Below are positions 25,919 to 36,096 of a DNA stretch of 64,000 nucleotides, piece after piece. Source of the stretch: Limosilactobacillus frumenti DSM 13145 (lineage in GTDB: Bacteria; Bacillota; Bacilli; Lactobacillales; Lactobacillaceae); assembly GCF_001436045.1 (NCBI RefSeq), contig NZ_AZER01000008.1, forward strand, positions 1-64,000, given 5' to 3'. A program made the translations under genes and the position numbers. Numbering within the stretch: position 1 is the stretch's first letter; the number at the start of each line of letters is the position of its first letter. The notes below the pieces were generated by a model, which was not told where the DNA came from, did not search any database, and worked only from the letters and a program-made list of their open reading frames with translations.

Positions 25919-26707
25919 TTATTCACCGAATATTGTTCCCACTTGCTGACCTTCCAAGATCTGAAAGATAATTTTCGGATCGCGACCATTACAAAGGACC
26001 ATCCGCTGGTGAGCATTGATGATCGTAGCTGCGGCGCGTAATTTCGTCACCATTCCGCCCGTCCCAAATTGGGTACTGGACCCACTGGCCGCTTGGGTCA
26101 ATTCAGGAGTCATATGGGTAACGTGGCGAATTGCTTTGGCATCAGGGTACTTGTGGGGGTCCTTATCATAAAAGGCGTCAATGTCAGATAAGACGATCAA
26201 CAGGTCAGCATTAATTTTGGTTGCGACCTGGGCAGAAAGTTCATCATTGTCACTAAAAGTGGTGTGATGATCCAATTCATCAACGGAAACGGGGTCGTTT
26301 TCATTGATGATCGGGATGATTGAGTCATTCAGCAAGGTAGTAATGGTATTCAAAATGTGTTGCTGGCTAACGGGGTATTCAAGGACATCCCGCGTTAACA
26401 AGAGCTGAGCTACCTTGCTTTGATAATCTAAGAAACGCTGGGAATAAATACGCATTAGTTCGGTTTGACCAATTGATGCCAGAGCTTGCTGCCGGGCAAT
26501 TTCTTGTGGTCTTTTGCTTAGCCCTAAACTGGCAAGTCCAACACCAATAGCACCAGATGAAACGAGCAGCATTTCATATCCCTGGTGACTAAGGGTTGCT
26601 AACGTGAATGCTAAGCGGTCAATGGTTCGTAAATTTACCTGGCCATTGGGGTAAATTAAACTACTAGTTCCAACTTTGACAACAATTCGTTTATTCTTTT
26701 TACCCAT
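25919..26707 (-). CDS. proB: glutamate 5-kinase
   Basis: ProB phosphorylates glutamate, the first step of proline synthesis. The 262-residue protein is an amino-acid-kinase domain (VVKVGTSSLI at the start, LLVSSGAIGVGLASLG near 52, INENDPVS near 140, GTGGMVTKLRAA near 210) without the C-terminal PUA domain found in longer forms. The start is ATG 26707, with AAAGGA eight bases in front; ATG 26716 is in frame but overlaps it. It is intact although its partner proA is broken. Confidence 0.94.
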   Translation of the reverse strand: MGKKNKRIVVKVGTSSLIYPNGQVNLRTIDRLAFTLATLSHQGYEMLLVSSGAIGVGLASLGLSKRPQEIARQQALASIGQTELMRIYSQRFLDYQSKVAQLLLTRDVLEYPVSQQHILNTITTLLNDSIIPIINENDPVSVDELDHHTTFSDNDELSAQVATKINADLLIVLSDIDAFYDKDPHKYPDAKAIRHVTHMTPELTQAASGSSTQFGTGGMVTKLRAAATIINAHQRMVLCNGRDPKIIFQILEGQQVGTIFGE

Positions 26708-26722
26708 GGCGGTCATCCTTTC

Positions 26723-26930
26723 TAAAACAAAAGCATGTCCTGATCAAGGCACCAGTCACGGCGTTACCATCCTTGTTCAAAGACATGCTTTACACTTTTA
26801 CATTTAATTATTAAATTGATGTGATTAACAATGATTAGGATTCGGATCTTTGCCAGTAGCTTTCAGCCAACGACTGCTGGTCTCTATACTGTCCTACTTG
26901 AATCATTTGCTTGCAGTTTACACTGCTTAT
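26723..26930 (-). ncRNA. T-box leader, proline specifier, before proBA
   Basis: On the minus strand the leader has a stem I base AATGATT/AATCATT, an AGTA and GAA loop-E pair, and the specifier CCT (26837-26839) followed by a purine, so it reads uncharged tRNA-Pro. The T-box sequence (26757-26778) begins GAACAAGGATGGTAACG, somewhat off the usual consensus. It can pair as antiterminator in competition with a long terminator, AAGCATGTC against GACATGCTT, followed by TTTTGTTTT. A TTGACA -35 at 26939-26944 overlaps the stop codon of the preceding ABC-F gene. Confidence 0.85.
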
Positions 26931-26940
26931 TAATAAAATG

Positions 26941-28875
26941 TCAACTATTTTCTTGGTCAAACTTCTCTAATTTCTCAGCAGCACTTGTCCATTCGAGTTC
27001 GACCTCTTCGGATTGAGCATTTAACTGGTCAAGTTGTTTTTGCAAGTCAGATAGCTTTCCAATGTCAGTAGCAATTTCTGGCTTACTCATTTGTTCCTGG
27101 ATTTCCTGTTGTTGGTTTTCCAAGTCGGTCATTTGTTTTTCCAACTGATCAACTTGTCGTTGGATTTTTCGACGTGCTCGTTGGGTTTCTTTACTTTGCT
27201 TGTATGATTGCTGAGCGCTAGAAGGAACGGATTTGGCTTTTGTGGTTGGCTCACTGCTAGTTGGGACCTTTGCCTGAGCTTGCAGGTAGTCATCATAGTT
27301 ACCTTCGTAGTGGATAATTCCATCGGCGTGCATATCTAAAACATCAGTTGCAACCTGGTTGATGAAATACCGGTCGTGAGAAATAAAGAGGACCGTGCCA
27401 GTAAACTCGTTGATGGCATTTTCAAGGACTTCACGACTATCGATATCGAGGTGGTTAGTCGGTTCATCAAGAATAAGAAAATTAATCGGCTTGAAGGACA
27501 ACTTTGTTAATTCCAAGCGGGCCTTTTCACCACCAGAAAGGTCACTAACCTTCTTATAAACATCATCACCAACGAACAGAAAGCTGCCTAGTAATGATCG
27601 AATATCCTTTTCAGGAACGTTGGGGTGGTCATCCCAGACTTCATTCAGCACAGACTTCTCCGGGTGCAATTGTTGCTGTTCCTGGTCGTAGTAACCAATC
27701 TCTAAGTTAGCACCGAGTTTAATTGTTCCACTAATTAACGGTATTCGTCCCAAAATTGACTTCAAGAGGGTTGATTTACCAATCCCATTTGATCCAAAAA
27801 TACCGACACGTTGTGACTTACGGACGTTGAAGGAGAGGGGACCAGCCAATTTTTGCTGCTGATAACCAATTGTGACGTGGTCAACATCTAATACTTCATT
27901 ACCACTATCTTTGTCGCTGTGAAACTGGAAGTGGATGGAGCGATCGTCAATTTCTGGCCGTTCCATTTTATCCATCTTTTCTAATTGCTTACGCCGGGCC
28001 TGCGCACGCTTAGTAGTAGAAGCCCTGACGATGTTACGGTTAACAAAGTCTTCCAGCTTAGCAATTTTCTTTTGTTGTTGGTCATAGTGCTTCCATTCGG
28101 CCTTTAACCATTCCCGCTTATGGTGCATGAACTGGGTATAGTTGCCACTGTAATGCCGGAGGGTATGGTTATCCAAGTCGTAGATGTCAGATACCACCCG
28201 GTCAAGGAAGTACCGGTCGTGGGAAACAACCAAGAGGGCACCATCATAACTTTTCAGGTAATCTTCTAACCAGGCCAGAACGTTCATATCAAGGTGGTTA
28301 GTCGGTTCATCAAGAATTAATAAACCAGGTTCTTGCAACAGAATTTTTGCTAATGCCAGTTTAGTCTTTTGACCACCAGATAATGAGTTGATTGAGGTCT
28401 GGTAATCGGCTTCTTCAAAGCCAAAGCCCTTTAAGATGCCGCGCATCCGGGACTGGTATTCGTAGCCTCCCCGTTTCTTGAATGCTGCTTGAACTCGTGA
28501 ATAAGTTTCAGTAGTAATTTGGAATTCTTGGCTATTTGGATCGAGCTTAGCGAGCTGGTCCTCCAGTTGGTGAATTTCTTTTTCCATTTTGTGGAGAGGA
28601 GCAAAGACTAAGTCTAGTTCTGCCCAAATGCTATTTTGACTATCTAACCCTTGATCCTGGGCCAGGTAGCCAATTGTTAAATCTTTCGTTTTGGAAATTG
28701 TGCCTTCATCAGGAGTAGTGATCCCTGCAATCATTTTAAGCAGGGTGGTTTTGCCAGCACCATTACGACCGACTAAAGCGGTGCGGCCGTGTTCCTGAAT
28801 TTGGAGACTAACGTCATGAAATAGGACATCAGCACCAAAGCGCCGCATTACATTGTTGGCTTGCAAAAGAATCAT
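26941..28875 (-). CDS. ABC-F family ATPase, YdiF-like
   Basis: A soluble twin-ATPase protein without membrane segments, of the ABC-F group that acts on the ribosome during translation. The 644 residues contain two cassettes: Walker A GRNGAGKTT near 37 and GSNGIGKST near 360, signatures LSGGQKTKLALAK and LSGGEKARLELTK. A charged linker (about 240-320) lies between them and a C-terminal coiled coil of about 80 residues follows, as in YdiF and Uup. The start is ATG 28875 with GAGG in front. Whether it protects against antibiotics or has a housekeeping role cannot be decided; the YdiF branch is mostly housekeeping. Confidence 0.9.
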   Translation of the reverse strand: MILLQANNVMRRFGADVLFHDVSLQIQEHGRTALVGRNGAGKTTLLKMIAGITTPDEGTISKTKDLTIGYLAQDQGLDSQNSIWAELDLVFAPLHKMEKEIHQLEDQLAKLDPNSQEFQITTETYSRVQAAFKKRGGYEYQSRMRGILKGFGFEEADYQTSINSLSGGQKTKLALAKILLQEPGLLILDEPTNHLDMNVLAWLEDYLKSYDGALLVVSHDRYFLDRVVSDIYDLDNHTLRHYSGNYTQFMHHKREWLKAEWKHYDQQQKKIAKLEDFVNRNIVRASTTKRAQARRKQLEKMDKMERPEIDDRSIHFQFHSDKDSGNEVLDVDHVTIGYQQQKLAGPLSFNVRKSQRVGIFGSNGIGKSTLLKSILGRIPLISGTIKLGANLEIGYYDQEQQQLHPEKSVLNEVWDDHPNVPEKDIRSLLGSFLFVGDDVYKKVSDLSGGEKARLELTKLSFKPINFLILDEPTNHLDIDSREVLENAINEFTGTVLFISHDRYFINQVATDVLDMHADGIIHYEGNYDDYLQAQAKVPTSSEPTTKAKSVPSSAQQSYKQSKETQRARRKIQRQVDQLEKQMTDLENQQQEIQEQMSKPEIATDIGKLSDLQKQLDQLNAQSEEVELEWTSAAEKLEKFDQENS

Positions 28876-28989
28876 TTTGTTAACCTCGTTCTTCAAATTT
28901 GAGTACTTATCTATTATACGCTGTCAAAGATGAATTTCACAAAGCATGTGGGATAGTTTGTCGCTCATCACCGGGCAAATCATAAATAT

Positions 28990-29065
28990 TTGTGAATAGT
29001 TTTTGTTTGTGTGTTCACAAACGCACGGTTTATTGCTAGAATAGATAGAGAATTGGATTTCACAA
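28990..29065. promoter_or_regulatory. cluster of Rex-like operator half-sites
   Basis: The intergenic region before rex holds TTGTGAA (28990-28996), a perfect palindrome GTTTGTG-N4-CACAAAC (29005-29022) that includes TTCACAA, and another TTCACAA at 29059-29065. A further TTCACAA lies at 28936. These match halves of the Rex operator TTGTGAA-N4-TTCACAA, so Rex probably controls its own gene and perhaps the divergent ABC-F gene. Confidence 0.55.
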
Positions 29066-29142
29066 ACTTGATTGATTTGACAACTTTTTAAGTTCATTAA
29101 TGTTAAAAACAATTTAGATTAAGAAAATGAGGGGTAACTAAT

Positions 29143-29787
29143 ATGCCAACGAAGAAGATACCAAAGGCAACTGCCAAGCGTCTGCCAATTTATTATCGAT
29201 ACTTAAGCGTGCTGCTTTCTGCCAACAAGCATCGTGTTTCATCAACGGAATTGTCAGAAGCAGTGCAAGTGGATTCTGCGACAATCCGTCGTGACTTTTC
29301 CTATTTTGGGGAACTAGGAAAACGTGGTTATGGTTATGACGTCGAGAGCCTTTTGAAGTTCTTCAAGGGGATTCTAAATCAGGATACACTGACGAGTGTA
29401 GCGTTGGTCGGCGTTGGTGCTTTAGGTAGTGCCTTGCTAAACTACAATTTCCATCAGGATACCAATCTGCGAATCAGTGCAGCCTTTGATACTAAACCAG
29501 AATTAGCAAATACTGTTAAGAGTGGGATTCCCATTTATCCTGCTAGTGAAATGCAGAAGCAAATCAAGGAGCAACAGATTGACGCCGTTATTTTGACGGT
29601 GCCAAGTTCAACCTCACAGAAGGTGGCTGACCAACTGGTTGCGGTAGGGGTCAAAGGAATCCTAAACTTTACGCCAGTACGCCTGTCAGTTCCAAAGAAT
29701 GTTCAAGTGCAGAATATTGATTTAACCAATGAACTGCAAACTTTGATCTACTTCATCAAAAATTATGCAGAAAATGAAGACAAATAA
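29143..29787 (+). CDS. rex: redox-sensing transcriptional repressor Rex
   Basis: Rex senses the NADH/NAD+ ratio and represses fermentation genes when NAD+ is high. The 214 residues comprise an N-terminal winged helix ([17 protein letters not shown] near 42, followed by the wing KRGYGYDV), a Rossmann domain with [12 protein letters not shown] near 92, and a C-terminal domain-swapped helix. GAGGGG precedes the ATG. A cluster of Rex-like sites lies upstream. adhE in this window is a plausible target, though its upstream Rex-like site is weak. Confidence 0.95.
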   Translation: MPTKKIPKATAKRLPIYYRYLSVLLSANKHRVSSTELSEAVQVDSATIRRDFSYFGELGKRGYGYDVESLLKFFKGILNQDTLTSVALVGVGALGSALLNYNFHQDTNLRISAAFDTKPELANTVKSGIPIYPASEMQKQIKEQQIDAVILTVPSSTSQKVADQLVAVGVKGILNFTPVRLSVPKNVQVQNIDLTNELQTLIYFIKNYAENEDK

Positions 29788-29794
29788 TATTGAT

Positions 29795-29832
29795 CGGTCA
29801 TGGATCCTGATAGAGGTCCATGGCCTTTTTTT
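29795..29832 (+). terminator. rex terminator
   Basis: GGTCATGGA pairs with TCCATGGCC (one wobble) and seven T residues follow. Confidence 0.88.
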
Positions 29833-29873
29833 GATTGCCGAAACCGGTGAACTAACAGCTCTCACAAAATAAA

Positions 29874-29890
29874 AGTCAAAATTAGTCAAA
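29874..29890 (+). promoter_or_regulatory. CtsR box of groESL
   Basis: AGTCAAAATTAGTCAAA has two CtsR heptads three bases apart and lies just before the -35 hexamer. It differs from the consensus only at the centre of the spacer. Confidence 0.65.
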
Positions 29891-29898
29891 CTTTATTA

Positions 29899-29926
29899 TT
29901 GCAATCTGCAAATGAAATGTTATAGT
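29899..29926 (+). promoter_or_regulatory. groESL promoter
   Basis: TTGCAA (29899-29904) and TATAGT (29921-29926) are 16 bases apart, between the CtsR box and the CIRCE element. Confidence 0.7.
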
Positions 29927-29937
29927 AGAACATGTAA

Positions 29938-29964
29938 TTAGCACTTGGAACATGAGAGTGCTAA
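29938..29964 (+). promoter_or_regulatory. CIRCE element of groESL
   Basis: TTAGCACTT-N9-GAGTGCTAA matches the HrcA operator with one mismatch in the left arm. It lies at the transcript start, the usual place for repression. Confidence 0.92.
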
Positions 29965-29999
29965 ACGAAAATAAAAATTATCAAGATGGAGGGATTAAC

Positions 30000-30284
30000 G
30001 TGTTAAAACCATTAGGAGATCGCGTTGTTCTTAAGGCTGAAACAGAAGAAGAAAAGACGGTTGGTGGAATTGTTCTTGCTTCCAATGTCAAGGAAAAGCC
30101 AACAACTGGAAAAGTAATTGCTGTCGGTGCCGGCCGGACTTTAGATAACGGCGAAAAGGTTGCCCCTGCTGTTAAGGAAGGCGACCGTGTCCTCTTTGAT
30201 AAGTATGCTGGAAATGAAGTTGAATACCAAGGCGAAAAGTACTTGGTTGTTCATGAAAAGGACCTTGTTGCTGTTATTGACTAA
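30000..30284 (+). CDS. groES: co-chaperonin GroES
   Basis: GroES caps the GroEL folding chamber. The 94-residue protein has the standard features: [12 protein letters not shown] at the start, the mobile loop that contacts GroEL ([17 protein letters not shown]), and the closing [14 protein letters not shown]. Translation begins at GTG 30000 with GGAGGG seven bases in front. The frame is open to an ATG at 29952, but that lies inside the CIRCE operator and has no ribosome binding site. It is followed by groEL, with control by CtsR and HrcA. Confidence 0.97.
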   Translation: MLKPLGDRVVLKAETEEEKTVGGIVLASNVKEKPTTGKVIAVGAGRTLDNGEKVAPAVKEGDRVLFDKYAGNEVEYQGEKYLVVHEKDLVAVID

Positions 30285-30335
30285 TAGCACATTGGTTATA
30301 AATAAGTAGACTGATACATAATTTGAGGTGAATAA

Positions 30336-31970
<1,635 letters not shown>

Positions 31971-31999
31971 TCCTTTCCCCACAAAATTAATAACTAACC

Positions 32000-32035
32000 A
32001 GAGGCTGAGAGTTAATCCAGCCTCTTTAGTGTTTT
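32000..32035 (+). terminator. groESL terminator
   Basis: AGAGGCTG and CAGCCTCT form the stem, followed by TTAGTGTTTT. The 150 bases after it hold no other feature I recognise. Confidence 0.8.
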
Positions 32036-32190
32036 AAATATCAATAATCCAGCAAGATTTGTAAAAAGGGATCATATCACAACACTATTTTTAGCAGATT
32101 TTGATGAGGGAATTGTCGATTCTTGTCAACAAGTGCTAAAGTAAATGTTATGATTAATTTTCTATTTCGTAAGATGTGAGGGAGAAAGTA

Positions 32191-33825
32191 ATGGATAAAC
32201 TAAAGCAACATAAGATCACCCTGTTTTCAGGGATTATGCTCGCCCTAAATTCACTGATTGGCTCAGGTTGGTTGTTCGGTGCTGGGACAGCAGCCAAAGT
32301 TGCGGGTCCGGCAGCAATTATTTCCTGGGTAATAGGGGCAGTAATTATCATTGTAATTGCCTTAACATATGTTGAATTAGGGGCAATGTTCCCTCAAAGT
32401 GGTGGGATGAGTCGTTATGCTCAATACAGTCATGGCCCCTTTTTAGGATTCATTGCTGCCTGGGCTAATTGGGTTTCCTTGATCACACTAGTCCCAATGG
32501 AAGCGGTGGCGTCAGTTCAATACATGAGTTCATGGCCATGGTCATGGGCAAATTGGACGCATCAATTTATGAAGAATGGCAACGTTACTACGGCGGGGCT
32601 GTGGGTTGTCTTCTTATTCATGTTGATCTTTACCTTGATTAATTTCTGGTCGGTTAAACTGATGACCCGCTTTACGAACCTGATTTCGATTTTCAAAGTA
32701 GTTCTTCCTTCATTGACTATTTTGATGCTCTTGATCTCCGGCTTTCATCCGGCTAATTTTGGGCATAGTATGAATACTTTCATGCCATATGGATCACGTT
32801 CTATTTTCGAAGCTGCTGCCGTTTCAGGGATCATTATGTCTTATGATGCCTTTCAAACAATCATTAATATGGGTGGTGAGATGGTGAACCCCAAGAAAAA
32901 TATTCCCCGGGGTGTGATCATCTCTATGCTGATCACGGCAGCTATCTACATCATGCTTCAAATAGCATTTATTGGTGCTGTGTCACCATCATTGTTAGCT
33001 GTACATGGCTGGCATGGGATTAACTTTACGTCACCTTTTGCTGATATTGCGATGCTCTTGAGCCTGAACTGGTTAGCAATTCTCCTGTACATGGATGCCT
33101 TCGTTTCGCCATTTGGAACGGGGGTCGCCTTCGTTGCTACTGCGTCACGGGCGTTAGCCGCAATGACCCATACCGGACATTTGCCGCAGTGGCTAGGACG
33201 CCTGCAACGCCGCTATATGATTCCCCGGTTTGCCATGATTGCGGACCTTGCCTTTGCAACACTGATTTTAAATACTTTCCGGAATTGGAGTCTGCTGGCG
33301 ACGGTTATCACGGGAGCAACTTTAATTGCTTATCTGACTGGTCCAGTAACAGTTATGTCATTACGGACGATGGCGCCAGACCTCGAACGACCATTCCAAC
33401 CTAATTACATGAAGTGGTTGGCACCGGTTGCTTTTGTCCTAACTGGTCTGGCGATCTATTGGACAATGTGGCCAACGACAATTCAGGTGATCTTAGTTAT
33501 TTTAATCGGCCTACCGGTGTACTTATATTATGAAATGCGTTACCATCATAGCGATTGGAAGAAACAGTTCCGGTCGGCAAGCTGGTTAATTGCTTATATG
33601 ATTTTTATGGCTGCCATTTCGTATATTGGTAGTGAAGGCTTTGGTGGCCGTAATTGGTTGCCATATCCATGGGATTTTGTCGTTATTGTGATCGTCTCGC
33701 TGCTTTTTTATGTTTGGGCACTGCACTCACATACGGCGAAGGTCGACCCTGATGCTTATAAGATTAATCATCGCGTTCAACGGGACGCTGAGCAATTTGA
33801 TCATGAACATCATCCCGGTGCATGA
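32191..33825 (+). CDS. APC-superfamily amino acid permease, YveA-like
   Basis: A 544-residue transporter with about twelve to fourteen membrane segments. The first helix carries the unwound substrate motif LIGSGWLFGAG near residue 22, and GGEMVNPKKNIPRG near 230 is typical of the superfamily. Overall it most resembles YveA, an aspartate-proton symporter of Bacillus, so an acidic amino acid is a reasonable guess, but substrate cannot be read from sequence. I chose ATG 32191, with GAGGGAGAAAG in front; GTG 32176 is in frame but would overlap it. It is followed by kimA, which has its own promoter. Confidence 0.85.
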   Translation: MDKLKQHKITLFSGIMLALNSLIGSGWLFGAGTAAKVAGPAAIISWVIGAVIIIVIALTYVELGAMFPQSGGMSRYAQYSHGPFLGFIAAWANWVSLITLVPMEAVASVQYMSSWPWSWANWTHQFMKNGNVTTAGLWVVFLFMLIFTLINFWSVKLMTRFTNLISIFKVVLPSLTILMLLISGFHPANFGHSMNTFMPYGSRSIFEAAAVSGIIMSYDAFQTIINMGGEMVNPKKNIPRGVIISMLITAAIYIMLQIAFIGAVSPSLLAVHGWHGINFTSPFADIAMLLSLNWLAILLYMDAFVSPFGTGVAFVATASRALAAMTHTGHLPQWLGRLQRRYMIPRFAMIADLAFATLILNTFRNWSLLATVITGATLIAYLTGPVTVMSLRTMAPDLERPFQPNYMKWLAPVAFVLTGLAIYWTMWPTTIQVILVILIGLPVYLYYEMRYHHSDWKKQFRSASWLIAYMIFMAAISYIGSEGFGGRNWLPYPWDFVVIVIVSLLFYVWALHSHTAKVDPDAYKINHRVQRDAEQFDHEHHPGA

Positions 33826-33828
33826 GCG

Positions 33829-33857
33829 TTGAAAAGCATTGTGATTAATTGTATGAT
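33829..33857 (+). promoter_or_regulatory. kimA promoter
   Basis: TTGAAA (33829-33834) and TATGAT (33852-33857) are 17 bases apart. The leader to the ATG is about 40 bases, too short for a cyclic-di-AMP (ydaO) riboswitch. Confidence 0.6.
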
Positions 33858-33903
33858 GAACCAGTTAAATTAATAAAAGATTCCTATTATGTAGGAGGAT
33901 AGT

Positions 33904-35742
33904 ATGTGGCGTTATATTAAACGGGTGTTAATTGGGAAGCCTCTCAAGACCTTAGATGAAGGTCAAACACACTTAACTAAATTTAAGGCACTTGCCATGT
34001 TGTCGTCAGACGCGATTTCGTCTGTTGCCTATGGTCCAGAACAGATTACTACTGTCTTGGTGACCCTTTCAGCAATGGCGATGTGGTACTCGATTCCAAT
34101 TGCGGCCATTGTGTTAGTCCTGTTGCTGGCAATTACGTTGTCATACCAACAAATTATTCATGCCTACCCAAGCGGTGGTGGCGCCTATGTTGTTGCTACC
34201 CGTAATTGGGGAAGCAACGGTGGCTTGATTGCCGGGGGATCGCTGTTAGTTGATTACATGTTGACTGTTGCCGTTTCCACAACTTCTGGAACAGAAGCGA
34301 TTACATCAGCTATTCCAGTGCTTTATCCTTATTCCGTACCGATTGCCGTTATTATTGTTCTGTTGATTATGATTATGAACTTACGGGGAATGAGCGAAAG
34401 TGCAAACTTCCTGACGATTCCAGTTTACTTTTTCGTTGTCATGATCTTTGTTATGATTGCTTGGGGAGCCTATGACATTATGTCTGGGCACGTTCATTAC
34501 CAGGCACCAGCAGATTACGGTAGTCCAGTTGCTGGGATGACCTTTGTCCTATTTATTCGGGCCTTCTCAGCTGGTTCTTCTTCCCTAACTGGGGTTGAAG
34601 CGGTGTCTAATGCGGTGCCAAACTTTAATAAACCGAAAGCAAAAAATGCCGCAACGACGTTAGCAATCATGAGTGGAATCTTGGCGTTCTTCTTCATTGC
34701 TATTATCTTCTTTGGCTTTTATTTGGGAATTGTGCCGAATAGTAAGACCACAGTTCTGTCTCAAATTGGTGCTGCTATTTTTGGTGGTCACGGTATTGGC
34801 TTCTATCTCTTACAGCTGTCAACGGCGATGATTTTGACTGTTGCCGCTAACACTGGTTTTTCCGCATTCCCAATTTTGTCCTTTAACATGGCTAAGGATA
34901 AGTACATGCCACATGCTTTCATGGATCGTGGGGACCGCCTCGGATATTCTAATGGGATCATTTCATTAGCGATCGGGGCTATTATCCTCATATTAATCTT
35001 CCATGGTAAAACTAACATGCTGATTCCACTGTATGCTGTCGGTGTGTTTGTGCCATTTACGTTGTCACAGTCGGGAATGATCATTCACTGGTTCCGTGAA
35101 CGTGATGGTTGGTGGATTGGTAAAGCAATTATTAACCTTGTGGGGGCTGTAATTTCCCTCTGCTTAGTTTTGGCATTGTTCTGGCAGCATTTTGGCAATG
35201 TTTGGCCTTACTTGATCATCATGCCCGCATTAATGCTGATGTTCCATGCAATCCACCGGCACTATATCAAGGTTGCTAAACAATTACGGGTTGCTGAAAA
35301 AACTAAGGTTCAACTTCACGATTATGATGGGGCCACAGTGATCGTGCTGGTCGGTAACGTTACTCGGGTAACGCGGGGAGCAATTAACTACGCCCGTTCA
35401 GTTGGCGATTACGTTATCGCAATGCACGTGTCATTTGATGAGAACCCTGGTAAGGAACACAAAACGGCCAATGAATTTAAGGCTGAATTCCCGGATGTTC
35501 GGTTTGTGGACATTCACTCGTCTTACCGGTCGATTGCCAAACCAACGTTGCGGTTTGTTGATGTTATTGCTAAACGGGCGGCTGCCCGGAACTATTCGAC
35601 GACGGTCCTAGTTCCGCAATTTATTCCAAAACATCCATGGCAGTTGGCTCTGCATAACCAGACCAGTGTTCGCTTGCGGACAGTTCTTAATTCACGGCAA
35701 AATATTGTTGTTGCTTCTTATAACTACCACTTACATGAATAA
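33904..35742 (+). CDS. kimA: potassium importer KimA
   Basis: KimA (YdaO of Bacillus) is a proton-coupled high-affinity potassium importer of the APC superfamily. The 612-residue protein begins with the family signature IKRVLIGKPLKTL and has ALAMLSSDAISSVAYGPEQ near 37, then about twelve membrane segments to residue 460 and a cytosolic C-terminal domain of about 150 residues. In Bacillus, KimA is inhibited by cyclic-di-AMP; the receptor protein DarA is encoded at 12884. GTAGGAGG precedes the ATG. No riboswitch is present. Confidence 0.9.
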   Translation: MWRYIKRVLIGKPLKTLDEGQTHLTKFKALAMLSSDAISSVAYGPEQITTVLVTLSAMAMWYSIPIAAIVLVLLLAITLSYQQIIHAYPSGGGAYVVATRNWGSNGGLIAGGSLLVDYMLTVAVSTTSGTEAITSAIPVLYPYSVPIAVIIVLLIMIMNLRGMSESANFLTIPVYFFVVMIFVMIAWGAYDIMSGHVHYQAPADYGSPVAGMTFVLFIRAFSAGSSSLTGVEAVSNAVPNFNKPKAKNAATTLAIMSGILAFFFIAIIFFGFYLGIVPNSKTTVLSQIGAAIFGGHGIGFYLLQLSTAMILTVAANTGFSAFPILSFNMAKDKYMPHAFMDRGDRLGYSNGIISLAIGAIILILIFHGKTNMLIPLYAVGVFVPFTLSQSGMIIHWFRERDGWWIGKAIINLVGAVISLCLVLALFWQHFGNVWPYLIIMPALMLMFHAIHRHYIKVAKQLRVAEKTKVQLHDYDGATVIVLVGNVTRVTRGAINYARSVGDYVIAMHVSFDENPGKEHKTANEFKAEFPDVRFVDIHSSYRSIAKPTLRFVDVIAKRAAARNYSTTVLVPQFIPKHPWQLALHNQTSVRLRTVLNSRQNIVVASYNYHLHE

Positions 35743-35745
35743 ATA

Positions 35746-35781
35746 CGAAAAGGTTCCACCAATTTTGATGGAACCTTTTTC
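35746..35781 (+). terminator. kimA terminator
   Basis: AAAAGGTTCCA and TGGAACCTTTTT pair with a ten-base loop. Confidence 0.9.
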
Positions 35782-35795
35782 GAAAGGAATTACTT

Positions 35796-36053
35796 ATGAA
35801 TTTTAAGAAACTTACCAGTCCATTACTGCTTGTCGTTGGTCTCTTTTTAGTTGCCAGCTTTTCCATTGAACACGCTAGCTTCCACTCTGGAATAATGGGA
35901 GTAATTGGTTGCGCGTGCTTATTGGCTGCCTTGATAATTAGTCAATGGTCCGCGCTCCAGGCAGGTAATCGCCGGACCAAACGAGTAGTAGTCTTTGTAG
36001 CGGTCTTACTTGGCCTGATTGTAATATTAAACATTGTTGAAGTAGTCCTTTAA
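35796..36053 (+). CDS. small membrane protein of unknown function
   Basis: An 85-residue protein with three hydrophobic segments (about 9-22, 32-50 and 63-84) and a short positive loop (GNRRTKR) between the second and third. GAAAGGAATT lies before the ATG. I do not recognise a family. It lies 54 bases after kimA, beyond kimA's terminator, and ends at a two-way terminator shared with yigZ. Its transcription probably depends on readthrough from kimA, since I saw no clear promoter. Confidence 0.7.
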   Translation: MNFKKLTSPLLLVVGLFLVASFSIEHASFHSGIMGVIGCACLLAALIISQWSALQAGNRRTKRVVVFVAVLLGLIVILNIVEVVL

Positions 36054-36054
36054 T

Positions 36055-36096
36055 AAAATGACTCAAAGTTCCATATTGGAACCCTGAGTCATTTTT
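36055..36096. terminator. bidirectional terminator between the small membrane protein gene and yigZ
   Basis: AAAATGACTCA and TGAGTCATTTT form the stem with an inner GGTTCC-type pairing. The yigZ stop codon (36089-36091) lies inside the stem. Confidence 0.85.

Noticed and set aside
33826-33903. A ydaO (cyclic-di-AMP) riboswitch before kimA
   Set aside because: The whole intergenic gap is 78 bases and contains a promoter, leaving no room for the roughly 150-base element.
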